NCBI RefSeq assembly: GCF_004118265.1
Contig: NZ_SDHW01000004.1
Span: 186,001 to 250,000 of the forward strand
DNA length: 64,000 nt
Reading direction: 5' to 3'
Source: Lacibacter luteus
GTDB taxonomy: Bacteria; Bacteroidota; Bacteroidia; Chitinophagales; Chitinophagaceae
Shown: piece after piece, positions 38,154 to 47,380 of the stretch
Numbering within the stretch: the stretch's first letter is position 1
Layout: each line of letters opens with the position of its first letter
Notes under the pieces: model-generated
Databases searched by the model: none
The model's input: the letters and a program-made list of their open reading frames with translations, nothing else
What the model was told of the DNA's origin: nothing
Made by a program: the position numbers and the translations under genes

Positions 38154-38561
38154 TCAGAAACTGCGGTGTTGCGAAACCCATTCTTTAATATACGTTGCTA
38201 TAGCCTGTGTGTTGGTGCCGGGCAAAAACAATTTGCCCACACCCATTTTTGTTAATGCATCCACATCTTCATCGGGGATGATGCCGCCACCTGTAAGCAA
38301 TACATCATTCATTTGCTTTTCTTTCATCAGTTGTAAAAGTCTTGGAAAAACAGTCATGTGTGCACCACTTAAAATGCTTACGCCAATTGCATCCACATCT
38401 TCCTGCATTGCTGCGTTCACCACCATTTCAGGTGTTTGCCGAAGCCCGGTGTAAATCACTTCCATACCGGCATCACGCAAAGCAGTAGCAATTACTTTGG
38501 CACCACGATCGTGGCCATCCAATCCAACTTTAGCAACAAGAACTCTAACGGGTCTGTTCAT
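38154..38561 (-). CDS. Stand-alone B12-binding subunit of an acyl-CoA mutase
   Basis: This 135-residue protein corresponds to the C-terminal cobalamin-binding domain of methylmalonyl-CoA mutase. The DxHxxG motif (Asp15, His17, Gly20 in [10 protein letters not shown]) supplies the lower cobalt ligand. The later SILSGAHM and [13 protein letters not shown] match the B12 fold. As a separate small chain it resembles the small subunits of isobutyryl-CoA or 2-hydroxyisobutyryl-CoA mutases, or of split methylmalonyl-CoA mutases; the large subunit is not in the window. It precedes the crotonase gene in the same direction. A TATTTTCG near-match to the -7 element lies upstream. Confidence 0.88.
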   Translation of the reverse strand: MNRPVRVLVAKVGLDGHDRGAKVIATALRDAGMEVIYTGLRQTPEMVVNAAMQEDVDAIGVSILSGAHMTVFPRLLQLMKEKQMNDVLLTGGGIIPDEDVDALTKMGVGKLFLPGTNTQAIATYIKEWVSQHRSF

Positions 38562-38610
38562 ACAGCAAACTTATGTTGCGAAAATAGGCAATATCAACTA
38601 ACGACTGTAA

Positions 38611-40167
38611 TTATAACTTCTTGCGACTGAACTCCTGTTTCATTTGCTTCAATCCTTCGGCTGCAAGCTTTGATGCAAGCGAATCGGCCTGTTCAAAAAA
38701 GATCACTTTATCACCCAATTGACGGGAATGCTTGTAGGTAACAGAATCTATAATGGTAACTTTTTTAAAATGCTGAAATACTTCATCATCAGCAGCGGGC
38801 ATACGCCGCCCCACAAAAAGCAAATGTTTAAAGCCAAAATCATTGGGTATCCAATGCAGAAACGAACCATTATCGCTGATCACTTTCAATTTAAATACTT
38901 CATCTTTTCCATAATACTTCAATGCACCTGCCAATCCGTAATGCCGGCAATAAATAACGATACTGTCCTTTGTAACTTGTGGTAATGATTGATAGAATTT
39001 CTCTGTCTTTTCAGCTATTTCTTTCCACCCTAAATAATCAGCAAAGTCCTGTGGCAAAGAATGATTTTGCTGATCTTCCCATTTCAACATTCCTGTGCCT
39101 TCCACATCACGCTCTTTATAATAAGTTGCAAGTTTATCTGGTTCCCATAATGGCATCGCCATTGGCAAAGTGAACACAGCAAGAAAAAGGATAACTGTAG
39201 AGGCTACCCATCTTGTCCATTTCAGTTTAATTGTTGTCCATTGTTGCAAAGCCACTGAACCCGCTGCAAACAACATAGGATATAACCCAATGGAATAATA
39301 ATTTTTACCACTGCTTACGATCAGTAATACAATTACCGTAAGATATATCCATGCAAGCATGCGGTATGGTTTGCCTTTGGAAGTAAACAACCAGATTAAG
39401 CCCATCACCCAAATAAAAAAAGCAGTGAAATACATTAATATCTGTCCGATTAAAAAATCAACCGGACTGATAAACTTCAATTGTGTTTCACGCAACTCTT
39501 CCATGTGATGAAGCAGCGGCCAGTTATGATTATACTGCCATAAGAGATTTGGCAATGCAATGATCAACGCAAGTACACCTGCACCATATAAATGCTTATT
39601 CAACAACAATGTTCGATATTGAGTAAGTACTAATGCTACTGCAAATCCGATAATGAAAAATGAAACTGAGTTTTTACTGAGCCATGCGCAACCAAATGCA
39701 AGGCCGATCCCATAGAGATATTTTACCTGGTTTGAATTTATGTAACGTATAATGAAGTAAGCACTCAATGCCCACCAGAAAACCTCGAGAAAATTTGCCT
39801 GGAATAAAAAATGCAAACGCAGGTAAGCGGTGAACATGATACATAAGCCTGCAATAAATACTGCAAACAATTTGCCACCCATCTCTAATACCATTGCACA
39901 GGTAATGATGAGTGTGAATGCTCCAAAAATTGAGGGCCAGAATTTTACCCAAAAGAAACTGTCGCCAAATAAATGAGTTAAATACGACAGCCACGATAAC
40001 ATGGGCGGTACTTCCATATAACCCCATGCCAGATGCTTGCCTTGTTCAAGATAAAGGAACTCATCTCTGTGTAGTTCGTAAACAGGATGCTGTAGAAAAA
40101 AGGGCAATGCAAATTTGATAATAGCCAAAACCAGGATCAATAAGGTTGCTTGTTTTTTTGTAGCCAT
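38611..40167 (-). CDS. GT39/ArnT-type membrane glycosyltransferase
   Basis: This 518-residue protein has about ten to twelve membrane helices and a C-terminal soluble domain of about 150 residues. The first external loop YELHRDEFLYLEQGKHLAWG followed by EVPPM matches the acidic loop and EPP-like motif of the PMT_2/GT39 family, which transfers sugars from polyprenyl-phosphate donors to lipids or proteins. Typical text such as GLAFGCAWLSKNSVSFF follows later. The gene is alone, 49 bases upstream of the B12-binding subunit gene and read in the same direction. Donor and acceptor are unknown. Confidence 0.8.
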   Translation of the reverse strand: MATKKQATLLILVLAIIKFALPFFLQHPVYELHRDEFLYLEQGKHLAWGYMEVPPMLSWLSYLTHLFGDSFFWVKFWPSIFGAFTLIITCAMVLEMGGKLFAVFIAGLCIMFTAYLRLHFLFQANFLEVFWWALSAYFIIRYINSNQVKYLYGIGLAFGCAWLSKNSVSFFIIGFAVALVLTQYRTLLLNKHLYGAGVLALIIALPNLLWQYNHNWPLLHHMEELRETQLKFISPVDFLIGQILMYFTAFFIWVMGLIWLFTSKGKPYRMLAWIYLTVIVLLIVSSGKNYYSIGLYPMLFAAGSVALQQWTTIKLKWTRWVASTVILFLAVFTLPMAMPLWEPDKLATYYKERDVEGTGMLKWEDQQNHSLPQDFADYLGWKEIAEKTEKFYQSLPQVTKDSIVIYCRHYGLAGALKYYGKDEVFKLKVISDNGSFLHWIPNDFGFKHLLFVGRRMPAADDEVFQHFKKVTIIDSVTYKHSRQLGDKVIFFEQADSLASKLAAEGLKQMKQEFSRKKL

Positions 40168-40306
40168 AACTTTAAGATAAGCCTTAAGCCCGTATTAACC
40201 CAAACTCTTAAACAAATTGCATTAACGAAACTTTAATTGATTTGTGGTTAGATGGTATTTGATATTTACCGAAAGCAGCTATCTTACTAACCGATAATAA
40301 CCCCAT

Positions 40307-41458
40307 ATGCAGCAACACATACAACTCGAAATTCCTGAACACCTGCGGCACAAAGATTATGCGCTTGCAGTTCGCCGTTTGCTCGACCTCAGTTACGACA
40401 GCGGCGATCTTTCGTTAATGAAAGAAGCAACCGCTTTCAGCAAAGCATGGAACAGCAATCTGTACAAAGCAGATGCTGCTGAGCCAATAGCTGCCTTCTT
40501 TTCAACAGCGGAAGAATTGCTTGCAAAAGCAACTGCTCTTTTAAAAAACACCACATCAACAACCACGTCTTTATTACAGGCAGTTAATATTTCCAAGCAA
40601 TACAACAGGGGTGTGTTTAAACTAAACCCCATCAGTGTTCAAATTGCGAGTGGAAACATTCTTGGTGTTGTTGGCGAAAACGGTAACGGCAAAACAACAT
40701 TGCTTCGATGCTTATCCGGGCAACTGTTGCCCGACAGCGGATCAATAAATTACTCCTTACTTCAGTCGCCCGATTATTATGCCATTAAGAGTTACGTGGC
40801 CTTTATTCCACAACGCATTCCACGTTGGTATGGTATGTTGAAAGACAACCTGCATTTCAGCGCATCGATTGCAGGCATGCACGGTTACACAAACGAAGCG
40901 ATGGTTGAGTTTATGCTGGAACGCCTAAACCTCAGCAGTTATGCATCGCTTAACTGGAACCAGATAAGCAGTGGCTACCGTACACGTTTTGAACTGGCAA
41001 GAATTTTATTGCAAAAACCTCAGCTGCTGATATTAGATGAACCGCTGGCCAATCTTGATATTAAAGCACAGCAAACCATCCTTACCGATTTAAAATACAT
41101 GACAGCCTGGACCAATCATCCAATGGGAATTGTGTTGAGTTCGCAACAGTTGCACGAAGTTGAAAAAGTTGCAGACACTGTGCTGATGATCAAAAACGGA
41201 ACCTGCATCAACCATCATACAACAGAAGCAGACTATAAGCCCGAACGTACCATTATTGAAATTGAAACAACTGCATCAAGAGAGGAAATTGCAGCTGCAT
41301 TAAATGCTATTGAAGCAACGATTCATTTCAACGGCGGCTTTTACACCATCAGCACCACCGCTGCTGATGCACAACAGCTGATCGGCTCGCTTATTACAAA
41401 TAATCTGCCTGTTACATACTTCCGTGATATTACTCATTCTACAAAACGTTTTTTCTAA
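40307..41458 (+). CDS. ABC transporter ATP-binding protein with N-terminal helical extension
   Basis: This is a 383-residue protein. The first ~90 residues are helical and unlike a normal ABC domain (EHLRHKDYALAVRRLLDL). The nucleotide-binding domain follows, with Walker A GENGNGKTT (residues 123-131), the signature segment QISSGYRTRFELARILL, and Walker B LLILDEPLANLD. A C-terminal ~80-residue region may bind a ligand or partner. The next gene starts 10 bases downstream and encodes an eight-helix membrane protein, so the two probably make one transporter. The ISSGY signature departs from the usual LSGGQ but is seen in several ABC-2 exporters. The substrate is unknown. Confidence 0.85.
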   Translation: MQQHIQLEIPEHLRHKDYALAVRRLLDLSYDSGDLSLMKEATAFSKAWNSNLYKADAAEPIAAFFSTAEELLAKATALLKNTTSTTTSLLQAVNISKQYNRGVFKLNPISVQIASGNILGVVGENGNGKTTLLRCLSGQLLPDSGSINYSLLQSPDYYAIKSYVAFIPQRIPRWYGMLKDNLHFSASIAGMHGYTNEAMVEFMLERLNLSSYASLNWNQISSGYRTRFELARILLQKPQLLILDEPLANLDIKAQQTILTDLKYMTAWTNHPMGIVLSSQQLHEVEKVADTVLMIKNGTCINHHTTEADYKPERTIIEIETTASREEIAAALNAIEATIHFNGGFYTISTTAADAQQLIGSLITNNLPVTYFRDITHSTKRFF

Positions 41459-41468
41459 ACATACTCCT

Positions 41469-42959
41469 ATGGCTTCAAAACGACCGCTTACACTTCCGTT
41501 CATCAATCAACTCGATCGGTATTTGCTATTGCATAAACCTGTTATCTGGACTGCACGTGCCCATTTAGTTGCGTGGTTTTCATTCTTATTTTCAATTGTA
41601 CTTGCACTGCTTTGTTTTGTTGTTCCTGATAATCCGTTGGCCGACAGCAACAGTTTTGTATGGACAACCTTAACCGGCGTTCTTTCGTTTCTCGGATTGA
41701 TCGTGTGGATCATTTATCTGCTTCGCTTTAATGTGTTTAAACGTTTTGGCGATAATGGAAAACTGGACGCTGTTAAAAACTTTCTGTTGTTTTTTGCAGT
41801 GGCAGGCTTACTTGTTGCACCAGCATATATTCCAACTGCTATTGAATCGGCAAGAGCCAATGCTGCTTTTAGTAATGAAGAAGTTGTGAATGACATAAAT
41901 GCCATCAACATAAAAATTAATCAGCTTGAATACGATTCATTAAATCATAATTGGGCAAAAGAAAGTTATATCGTAAGAGATTCAGTTAGTCAGCGGGTTT
42001 TATACCGGCAAGATGATGATGCGTATATTGATGACGGCAAGACTAAATATATTGATACAGCGGAGCTGCGTAACAAATTATTAGAAAAAGATAGTGTTGT
42101 TCGTGAAAACGATAGTTTATACCATTTCTTTTCTTGCCCTAAATACACATATTTACGAGATCAGTACAGAGGTGATTTGTATGCCAAAACAAAAGTCAAA
42201 TCTGATACCGTTTTATTTAAAGAACTCATCAAAAATTTTAAACCGGTAAACAAAACTGCCGTTGAAAAAGAATTGAGAACACTGCTTAAAAAATATAGTT
42301 ACAGTACATATTCCTATTACTACAGCGAAACTGATATATATACCGTCCAGCCTAACGAAACCTACTACGACGTAATTAACAAACGCTACAATTTATACAG
42401 CGCCAATAACGGGCTTGGCAATTTGATTGAAAAAAAATATCGCTGGTATACAGAAAACGAGTCACGCTTCAGGGTATGGTTTTACCTTTCGTTCATTTTT
42501 GCATTGCTTGTATTTATATTTCGGCACAGTACAGTTAAAGCTTTCCTCCTTTCAATATTAACTTGTATTGTACTGCTTATATTAACGGCATTGTTACTTG
42601 CTTTTTCGCATAACAGCAACATTGAAAGTATATATATATTCTGCCTTACCTACTATATTATTTTCTTTGCCATTGCATTGGCAGGAAACAGCAAATCCAT
42701 CCGAAGCAGCATAACAGGTATAGCGCTAAACATTGTTACATTTTGCACATTCCTTGTACCCATTATAGCTGTACAGTTGTATTACGAAGGACAGGACAAA
42801 CTCTATCGACACGATTTGAATTATCCACCCGGCTATCTCGAAACAAAGAATACTGTTGAGTTAATTACCGAAATCGGCAGCATCCTGCTGTTTCTTATTT
42901 TACTGCAACCTGTTTTTAAACGATTTTACCGAAGCTGGTTTGCAAAACCGGAAGAATAA
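41469..42959 (+). CDS. Eight-helix membrane protein, probable partner of the ABC ATPase
   Basis: This is a 496-residue protein. I chose the ATG at 41469 (MASKRPLTLPFINQLDR); an upstream in-frame start would overlap the ATPase gene and has no support. Three N-terminal helices are followed by a hydrophilic region of about 200 residues rich in Asp, Lys and Tyr (for example DDDAYIDDGKTKYIDTAEL). Five more helices then lead to a short basic C-terminus. This helix-loop-helix layout fits an exporter permease with a large periplasmic domain, but I recognise no named family. Its position directly after the ATPase gene is the main evidence for a joint role. Confidence 0.65.
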   Translation: MASKRPLTLPFINQLDRYLLLHKPVIWTARAHLVAWFSFLFSIVLALLCFVVPDNPLADSNSFVWTTLTGVLSFLGLIVWIIYLLRFNVFKRFGDNGKLDAVKNFLLFFAVAGLLVAPAYIPTAIESARANAAFSNEEVVNDINAINIKINQLEYDSLNHNWAKESYIVRDSVSQRVLYRQDDDAYIDDGKTKYIDTAELRNKLLEKDSVVRENDSLYHFFSCPKYTYLRDQYRGDLYAKTKVKSDTVLFKELIKNFKPVNKTAVEKELRTLLKKYSYSTYSYYYSETDIYTVQPNETYYDVINKRYNLYSANNGLGNLIEKKYRWYTENESRFRVWFYLSFIFALLVFIFRHSTVKAFLLSILTCIVLLILTALLLAFSHNSNIESIYIFCLTYYIIFFAIALAGNSKSIRSSITGIALNIVTFCTFLVPIIAVQLYYEGQDKLYRHDLNYPPGYLETKNTVELITEIGSILLFLILLQPVFKRFYRSWFAKPEE

Positions 42960-42960
42960 A

Positions 42961-42992
42961 AAAACGGGAGGCAATTGCCTCCCGTTTTTTTA
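42961..42992. terminator. Perfect palindromic bidirectional terminator
   Basis: The 14-base arm AAAACGGGAGGCAA is followed directly by its exact complement, ending in TTTTTTT. The folded stem would open at the centre to form a loop. It lies between the ABC-associated gene and the convergent gltX. Confidence 0.9.
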
Positions 42993-43009
42993 TAATCGTT
43001 GATGAGTGA

Positions 43010-44524
43010 TTACAACAAACTCAATGCATATTCCACTCGTTTTATTGTTTCTTCTTTGCCAATGATCTCTGCTATTTGAAATACTGCCGGACCAAACTTG
43101 CCACCAACCAGCATTATACGCATCGGCAATTGCAATTCGCCGGGCTTAATTGCTTTGGCCGCAGCTAATTCTTTAAATGCATTTTCAATTGCAGCTACTT
43201 CCCAGTTTCCTACCGACTTCAACACATCCACATACTCAACAAAAAACTGTTTCTTATCATCGCTCCACTTTGGTTTTACAGCATCCAGTTCCAATGTTTC
43301 CGGCGCTTTAAAAAAGAAGCCTGCCTGTTGTACAAAATCGGGCAACAGTGTACAGCGGTCTTTAACCAATTCAATTACCTTGTCCAGCTTCGCTATATCA
43401 TCAACAGCAATGCCTGCACTTAAAAAATAACCTTCAACCTGTACACGCAACTGTTCTGCAGATAATTGTTTGATCCATTCCTGGTTAAACCATTTTGCTT
43501 TTTCATAATCGAATTTTGCACCTGCACTGTGTACACGGTTTATATCAAAGTTGGCAATGAGCTCGTCCATGCTGTACAGTTCTTTTTCTGTACCATCGTT
43601 CCAGCCAAGTACTGCTAATAAGTTTACAAATGCTTCCGGTAAAAATCCTCTTTCAAAAAAGCCTTCGGTTAATTCATTTGTTTTCGGGTCGGTCCAGTTC
43701 ATTGCAAAAACCGGAAAACCATATTTAGCACCATCACGCTTACTCAGCTTGCCGCTCGGGCCAAGTATTAGTGGCAAATGTGCCCATTGCGGCATCGAAC
43801 TTTCCCATCCCAAATATTTCCATAACAATAAATGCACCGGTGCGCTGGGCAACCATTCTTCGCCACGAAATGCATGTGTGATTTTCATTAAATAATCATC
43901 CACCACAACTGCTAAATGATAGGTAGGCATGCCATCAGCCTTTAATAAAACTTTATCATCTACTAACCCGGTTTGAAAATTCACTTCCCCACGGATCATA
44001 TCGGTAAAGCTCACCACATCGTTCTGCGGCATTTTAATACGCACCACATGTGCTGTATTTGCAGCGAGCAATGCTTTTACTTCGGGTTCTGTAAGTGCTA
44101 AACTGTTACGCATTTTTAAACGCACCCGATGATCGTATTGTGGTGAAGGGTTCTCTTCGGTTTTATTTTCTTCACGCATTTGTTCCAGCTCTTCTTTCGT
44201 ATCGAAGGCATAATACGCATAACCCTCTGCTACCAATTTTTCTGCATACTGCCGATACATTTCTTTACGCTCGCTCTGGCGGTAAGGACCATAAGGACCA
44301 CCATGCACCGGGCTTTCATCGGGCTGTAGCCCGCACCATTTTAAACAGTTGAAAATATAATCTTCTGCGCCGGGCACAAAACGTGTTTGATCGGTATCTT
44401 CAATACGCAACACAAACTCGCCCCCATGATGCTTTGCAAATAAATAATTATACAATACGGTGCGTACACCGCCTAAATGTAAACCTCCCGTTGGACTCGG
44501 GGCAAAACGTACTCGTACACTCAT
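43010..44524 (-). CDS. gltX: Glutamyl-tRNA synthetase
   Basis: This 504-residue class I aminoacyl-tRNA synthetase charges tRNA-Glu. I placed the start at 44524, giving MSVRVRFAPSPTGGLHLGG with the HIGH-type motif HLGG at residues 16-19; an in-frame extension of 20 residues upstream is not part of the family. The second signature KLSKRDGA is present near residue 240, after GRIPTYHLAVVVDD-like text (MPTYHLAVVVDDYLM). Length and order match the bacterial enzyme. The promoter element TATCTTTG lies only 4 bases before the start. Confidence 0.96.
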   Translation of the reverse strand: MSVRVRFAPSPTGGLHLGGVRTVLYNYLFAKHHGGEFVLRIEDTDQTRFVPGAEDYIFNCLKWCGLQPDESPVHGGPYGPYRQSERKEMYRQYAEKLVAEGYAYYAFDTKEELEQMREENKTEENPSPQYDHRVRLKMRNSLALTEPEVKALLAANTAHVVRIKMPQNDVVSFTDMIRGEVNFQTGLVDDKVLLKADGMPTYHLAVVVDDYLMKITHAFRGEEWLPSAPVHLLLWKYLGWESSMPQWAHLPLILGPSGKLSKRDGAKYGFPVFAMNWTDPKTNELTEGFFERGFLPEAFVNLLAVLGWNDGTEKELYSMDELIANFDINRVHSAGAKFDYEKAKWFNQEWIKQLSAEQLRVQVEGYFLSAGIAVDDIAKLDKVIELVKDRCTLLPDFVQQAGFFFKAPETLELDAVKPKWSDDKKQFFVEYVDVLKSVGNWEVAAIENAFKELAAAKAIKPGELQLPMRIMLVGGKFGPAVFQIAEIIGKEETIKRVEYALSLL

Positions 44525-44528
44525 GCGG

Positions 44529-44536
44529 CAAAGATA
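44529..44536 (-). promoter_or_regulatory. Putative -7 promoter element of gltX
   Basis: On the minus strand this reads TATCTTTG, with 4 bases (CCGC) before the chosen ATG. It supports the shorter start and predicts a transcript with little or no 5' leader. Confidence 0.5.
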
Positions 44537-44592
44537 AAGTGTAAAATAGCAAACCCCGAAAGCAAGCGCTTTCTTTATCTTCATGTTTATAA

Positions 44593-45537
44593 ATGATGAA
44601 ACAACTCTATTTTCTGCTGTTACTGTTTTTTACAACAATTGCACATGCGCAAACAGAATTTCAGATTCCATCGCTTATAATTGAATACGATAGTGCGATC
44701 GTTTATCGTAATCTTAAACTCATCCCCATTAAAAGGATTGATACAGGAAGCGACAGCGCTTACAATACACCGGTATCCGTTAGCTTAAAAGCAGGCATGG
44801 CAAACGGAACAGTAAAACTGAAAGAACGGGGCGACTACATGATCGATAACATCAATGTGCTTCTGATCGAAAATAAAAGTGGCAAAGATCTTATTATTAA
44901 AAGCGGTGAAATTGTAATGGGAGGCAGACAGGATCGTGTATTTGCAAGAGATACTGTACTTGCTGCAGGCAAAGAACATCTTGTGCCTGTATTCTGCATT
45001 GAAGAAAATCGCTGGAGTGAAAGGGAGAAAAAGTTTATTTATCGGGGTACTACCGGCAGTGGTCTGCAGGCAATAATTGATACTGCTCATAATCAAACAA
45101 AGGTTTGGGATGAAATACGACGTCTGCTAAAACAAAACAATCAAACGGCATCATCATCGTATGCTGCATTGCTCAACAATAAAAAAATTGCCGACACTAC
45201 CAATCAATACAGCCGTTACTTTTTACAGGAGCTGCGTCGTAAAGACAGCAGCATTGTTGGCATCATTGCATCAACAGGCAATAAAATACTTGGCGCCGAT
45301 GTATTCATCAGTACATCATTATTTTATCAAACCCTGCCTGGTTTGTTGGAGAAATACAGCACTGAAGCAATTCTTACCGGAACAAAAGCATCAATTGAGC
45401 ATGGTAAAGAAACGGCTTATGCAAACGAATTATTTATGCCACAAACACAACCTGCCTTTCTTTCAAAAAGAGGAAAGCGCTTTTTTTACAAAGCTGTATT
45501 AATACAGGTTACAGGTTTTTCAAGTGCATCTTTTTAG
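44593..45537 (+). CDS. Secreted ARPP-1-like domain protein
   Basis: This 314-residue protein has a signal peptide (MMKQLYFLLLLFFTTIAHAQ). The core shows VSLKAGMANGTVKLKE, LLIENKSGKDLIIKSGEIVMGG, RQDRVFARDTVLAAGKE and VPVFCIEENRW. This pattern resembles the ARPP-1/DUF6569 family, whose members commonly carry a GExxxGGxQxR segment. The biochemical role of that family is not established to my knowledge. The domain is extracytoplasmic here because of the signal peptide. It is divergent from gltX, and the polysaccharide deacetylase gene starts 61 bases downstream. The family call rests on motif memory only. Confidence 0.65.
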   Translation: MMKQLYFLLLLFFTTIAHAQTEFQIPSLIIEYDSAIVYRNLKLIPIKRIDTGSDSAYNTPVSVSLKAGMANGTVKLKERGDYMIDNINVLLIENKSGKDLIIKSGEIVMGGRQDRVFARDTVLAAGKEHLVPVFCIEENRWSEREKKFIYRGTTGSGLQAIIDTAHNQTKVWDEIRRLLKQNNQTASSSYAALLNNKKIADTTNQYSRYFLQELRRKDSSIVGIIASTGNKILGADVFISTSLFYQTLPGLLEKYSTEAILTGTKASIEHGKETAYANELFMPQTQPAFLSKRGKRFFYKAVLIQVTGFSSASF

Positions 45538-45598
45538 TTTCCTGTTAATTACTATAAAATTTATACAGCTCAGTTCACTTGTGTATTAACTTCAACTT

Positions 45599-46225
45599 AT
45601 GCTATACATTACAACAACTCCGTGGTGGTTACGCATGTTGTTTCCTTCGAAGCTTACGTGGCGTATTCCAACAAAAGAAAAAATTCTTTACCTCACGTTC
45701 GATGATGGACCTAATGCTATTGCAACTCCGTTTGTATTGGCTGAATTAAAAAAGTATAATGCAAAAGCAACTTTCTTTTGTATTGGTAATAACGTACAAC
45801 AGGAACCGGAGCTATATAAACAACTTTTTATTGAAGGACATCGCATCGGTAATCATACACACGATCATCTCAATGGCTTTCATACAAAAGATGAAGTGTG
45901 GTTGAATAATATAAAAGAAGCAGCGAAGTGGATTGATTCGGATTTGTTTCGTCCGCCTTATGGAAAAATCAAAGCTTTTCAGGCTAAAGTATTGCAGGAA
46001 TCGAACCCTCCATTTAAAGTTATTATGTGGAGTGTTTTAAGTGCCGACTTTGACGAGAAAAACAGCCCACAAAAATGTTTCCAATTTGTAAAGAACAATG
46101 CAAAACCCGGGAGCATTGTAGTATTTCATGATAGTGACAAAGCTTTCCCAAACCTTAGATATGCATTGCCAGAGACCTTGAAATTTTATGCGGATAAGGG
46201 GTATCGGTTTGAAGTAATTCCTTGA
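45599..46225 (+). CDS. Polysaccharide deacetylase (NodB-homology) family protein
   Basis: This 208-residue protein has the NodB fold: motif 1 TFDDGP (residues 33-38) with the catalytic base and metal Asp, motif 2 GNHTHDH with His86 and His90 as metal ligands, and motif 3 LFRPPYGK. Members remove N- or O-acetyl groups from chitin, peptidoglycan or other glycans. There is no signal peptide; a short hydrophobic patch (WWLRMLFP) is the only N-terminal candidate, so its location is uncertain. It is preceded by the ARPP-1-like gene and followed by a strong terminator. Confidence 0.9.
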   Translation: MLYITTTPWWLRMLFPSKLTWRIPTKEKILYLTFDDGPNAIATPFVLAELKKYNAKATFFCIGNNVQQEPELYKQLFIEGHRIGNHTHDHLNGFHTKDEVWLNNIKEAAKWIDSDLFRPPYGKIKAFQAKVLQESNPPFKVIMWSVLSADFDEKNSPQKCFQFVKNNAKPGSIVVFHDSDKAFPNLRYALPETLKFYADKGYRFEVIP

Positions 46226-46243
46226 GAATGAGTTAAAAAAGGA

Positions 46244-46273
46244 GGGCCGGGGTGGAAACCCTGGCCCGTTTTT
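46244..46273. terminator. Terminator between deacetylase and lipoprotein genes
   Basis: GGGCCGGGGT pairs with ACCCTGGCCC (one G-U pair) around a GGAA tetraloop of the GNRA type. An A run precedes and a T run follows, so it can serve both convergent genes. Confidence 0.88.
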
Positions 46274-46338
46274 AATCCGTACCCTATGAAAACTTTTGCT
46301 AAGGTACAATTTCTTTTATCAGATGCAAGTGTTTTTTC

Positions 46339-47229
46339 TTAAGGGAGCGTAATGATTCTCACATTTCCATTAATGGTAAGCTCCGCTTTGTTGTCGCAAC
46401 GGCCATCACCGAAGTTGAGTACTCCGTTTATATCGTTATATCTGATTCGAAGAACGCCCTTCGAAATCCAGTTACAAGTGAATTTTTTAATGAGCGGTTC
46501 AAGCGTTTCATGACCCCATGTTTTGCCACGGCTGTTTTCGCCACGGCCACCACCGGTGATTGAGAAAATATCATCTAAAGGCCATAATGGAGTACCATTG
46601 CCTTCAATTTGTGCTACTGTGCGTACACTCGTCCATTTAACCCAACGGCCACTATCCCAGGTAAGTTTACCTTCAATAACCTTTGCTGTAAAAATGCGGT
46701 TGTTACTTGTGCTGTTATTGGTTACTTCGTGTTTGCCTTCCACTTTCACACTATCGATCTTATGATTTTCGAATGTTGTTGTGGCTTTGCTTCCGGGAAT
46801 ATGCATTGGGCCTGTAAATACAGTAATGATTTTTCCTTTACGTATTTTGCCGTCTTTTCCTTTACAGCCATCACCAAAATTAATCACAACTGTTTTCGGG
46901 AAAACGCCAATTGTTAAGGGAGTTACAGTTACCGTAAAGCAACGGTTGCTGTCTACACGTCCGGAGTAGCTTCCGCCTTCCACACGTCCGAAAACGCCTA
47001 CACCACCAGTAATACCTAATGATTCGCCATTTGCTTCGGCACCAATACCCATTGTGTTATTAAATACATCGTCGTATGCAGCGTCGGCTTCGCTGTTGCT
47101 TTCGGTACTTTCAATAGTTGCCTGCTCTTCCTCAGCAGATTTACTTGCTTCCTTTTTACAGGCTGTGAATGTGAGTGCACCGAGTAGCAAAACTGCTAAT
47201 GTGCTTTTTGTAATGAGAGTTGTTTTCAT
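46339..47229 (-). CDS. Lipoprotein of unknown function with FGDG motifs
   Basis: This 296-residue protein has a lipoprotein signal ending LTFTAC, with the lipidated cysteine at residue 24. A low-complexity acidic linker (EEEQATIESTESNSEAD) follows. The folded part contains VVINFGDGCKGKDGKIRKGKI, TVFTGPMHIPGS, VEGKHEVTNNST and a second NFGDGRCDNKAEL near the C-terminus. Similar proteins are common in Bacteroidota genomes without an assigned role. It should sit on the outer membrane or the periplasmic side of a membrane. The internal FGDG repetition suggests two related beta modules. Confidence 0.75.
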   Translation of the reverse strand: MKTTLITKSTLAVLLLGALTFTACKKEASKSAEEEQATIESTESNSEADAAYDDVFNNTMGIGAEANGESLGITGGVGVFGRVEGGSYSGRVDSNRCFTVTVTPLTIGVFPKTVVINFGDGCKGKDGKIRKGKIITVFTGPMHIPGSKATTTFENHKIDSVKVEGKHEVTNNSTSNNRIFTAKVIEGKLTWDSGRWVKWTSVRTVAQIEGNGTPLWPLDDIFSITGGGRGENSRGKTWGHETLEPLIKKFTCNWISKGVLRIRYNDINGVLNFGDGRCDNKAELTINGNVRIITLP

Positions 47230-47380
47230 GATATACGCTTTTGTTTATTGGTTAATGTCTAAAAACTGAACTATACAAAGACCCCGAACGGTAATATTGG
47301 TTTAAAGCATGTTAAAATAAATTCAAATTACGCCATTTATAACGCTTCAAATACAAGGAAAGTACCTGCGCCGAAGGGCT

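Noticed and set aside
40307-42959. The ABC pair as a GldA-type partner of gldF/gldG
   Set aside because: The ATPase has an unusual N-terminal extension and is fused by position to its own membrane partner, 24 kb from gldFG; nothing in the sequence links it to gliding.
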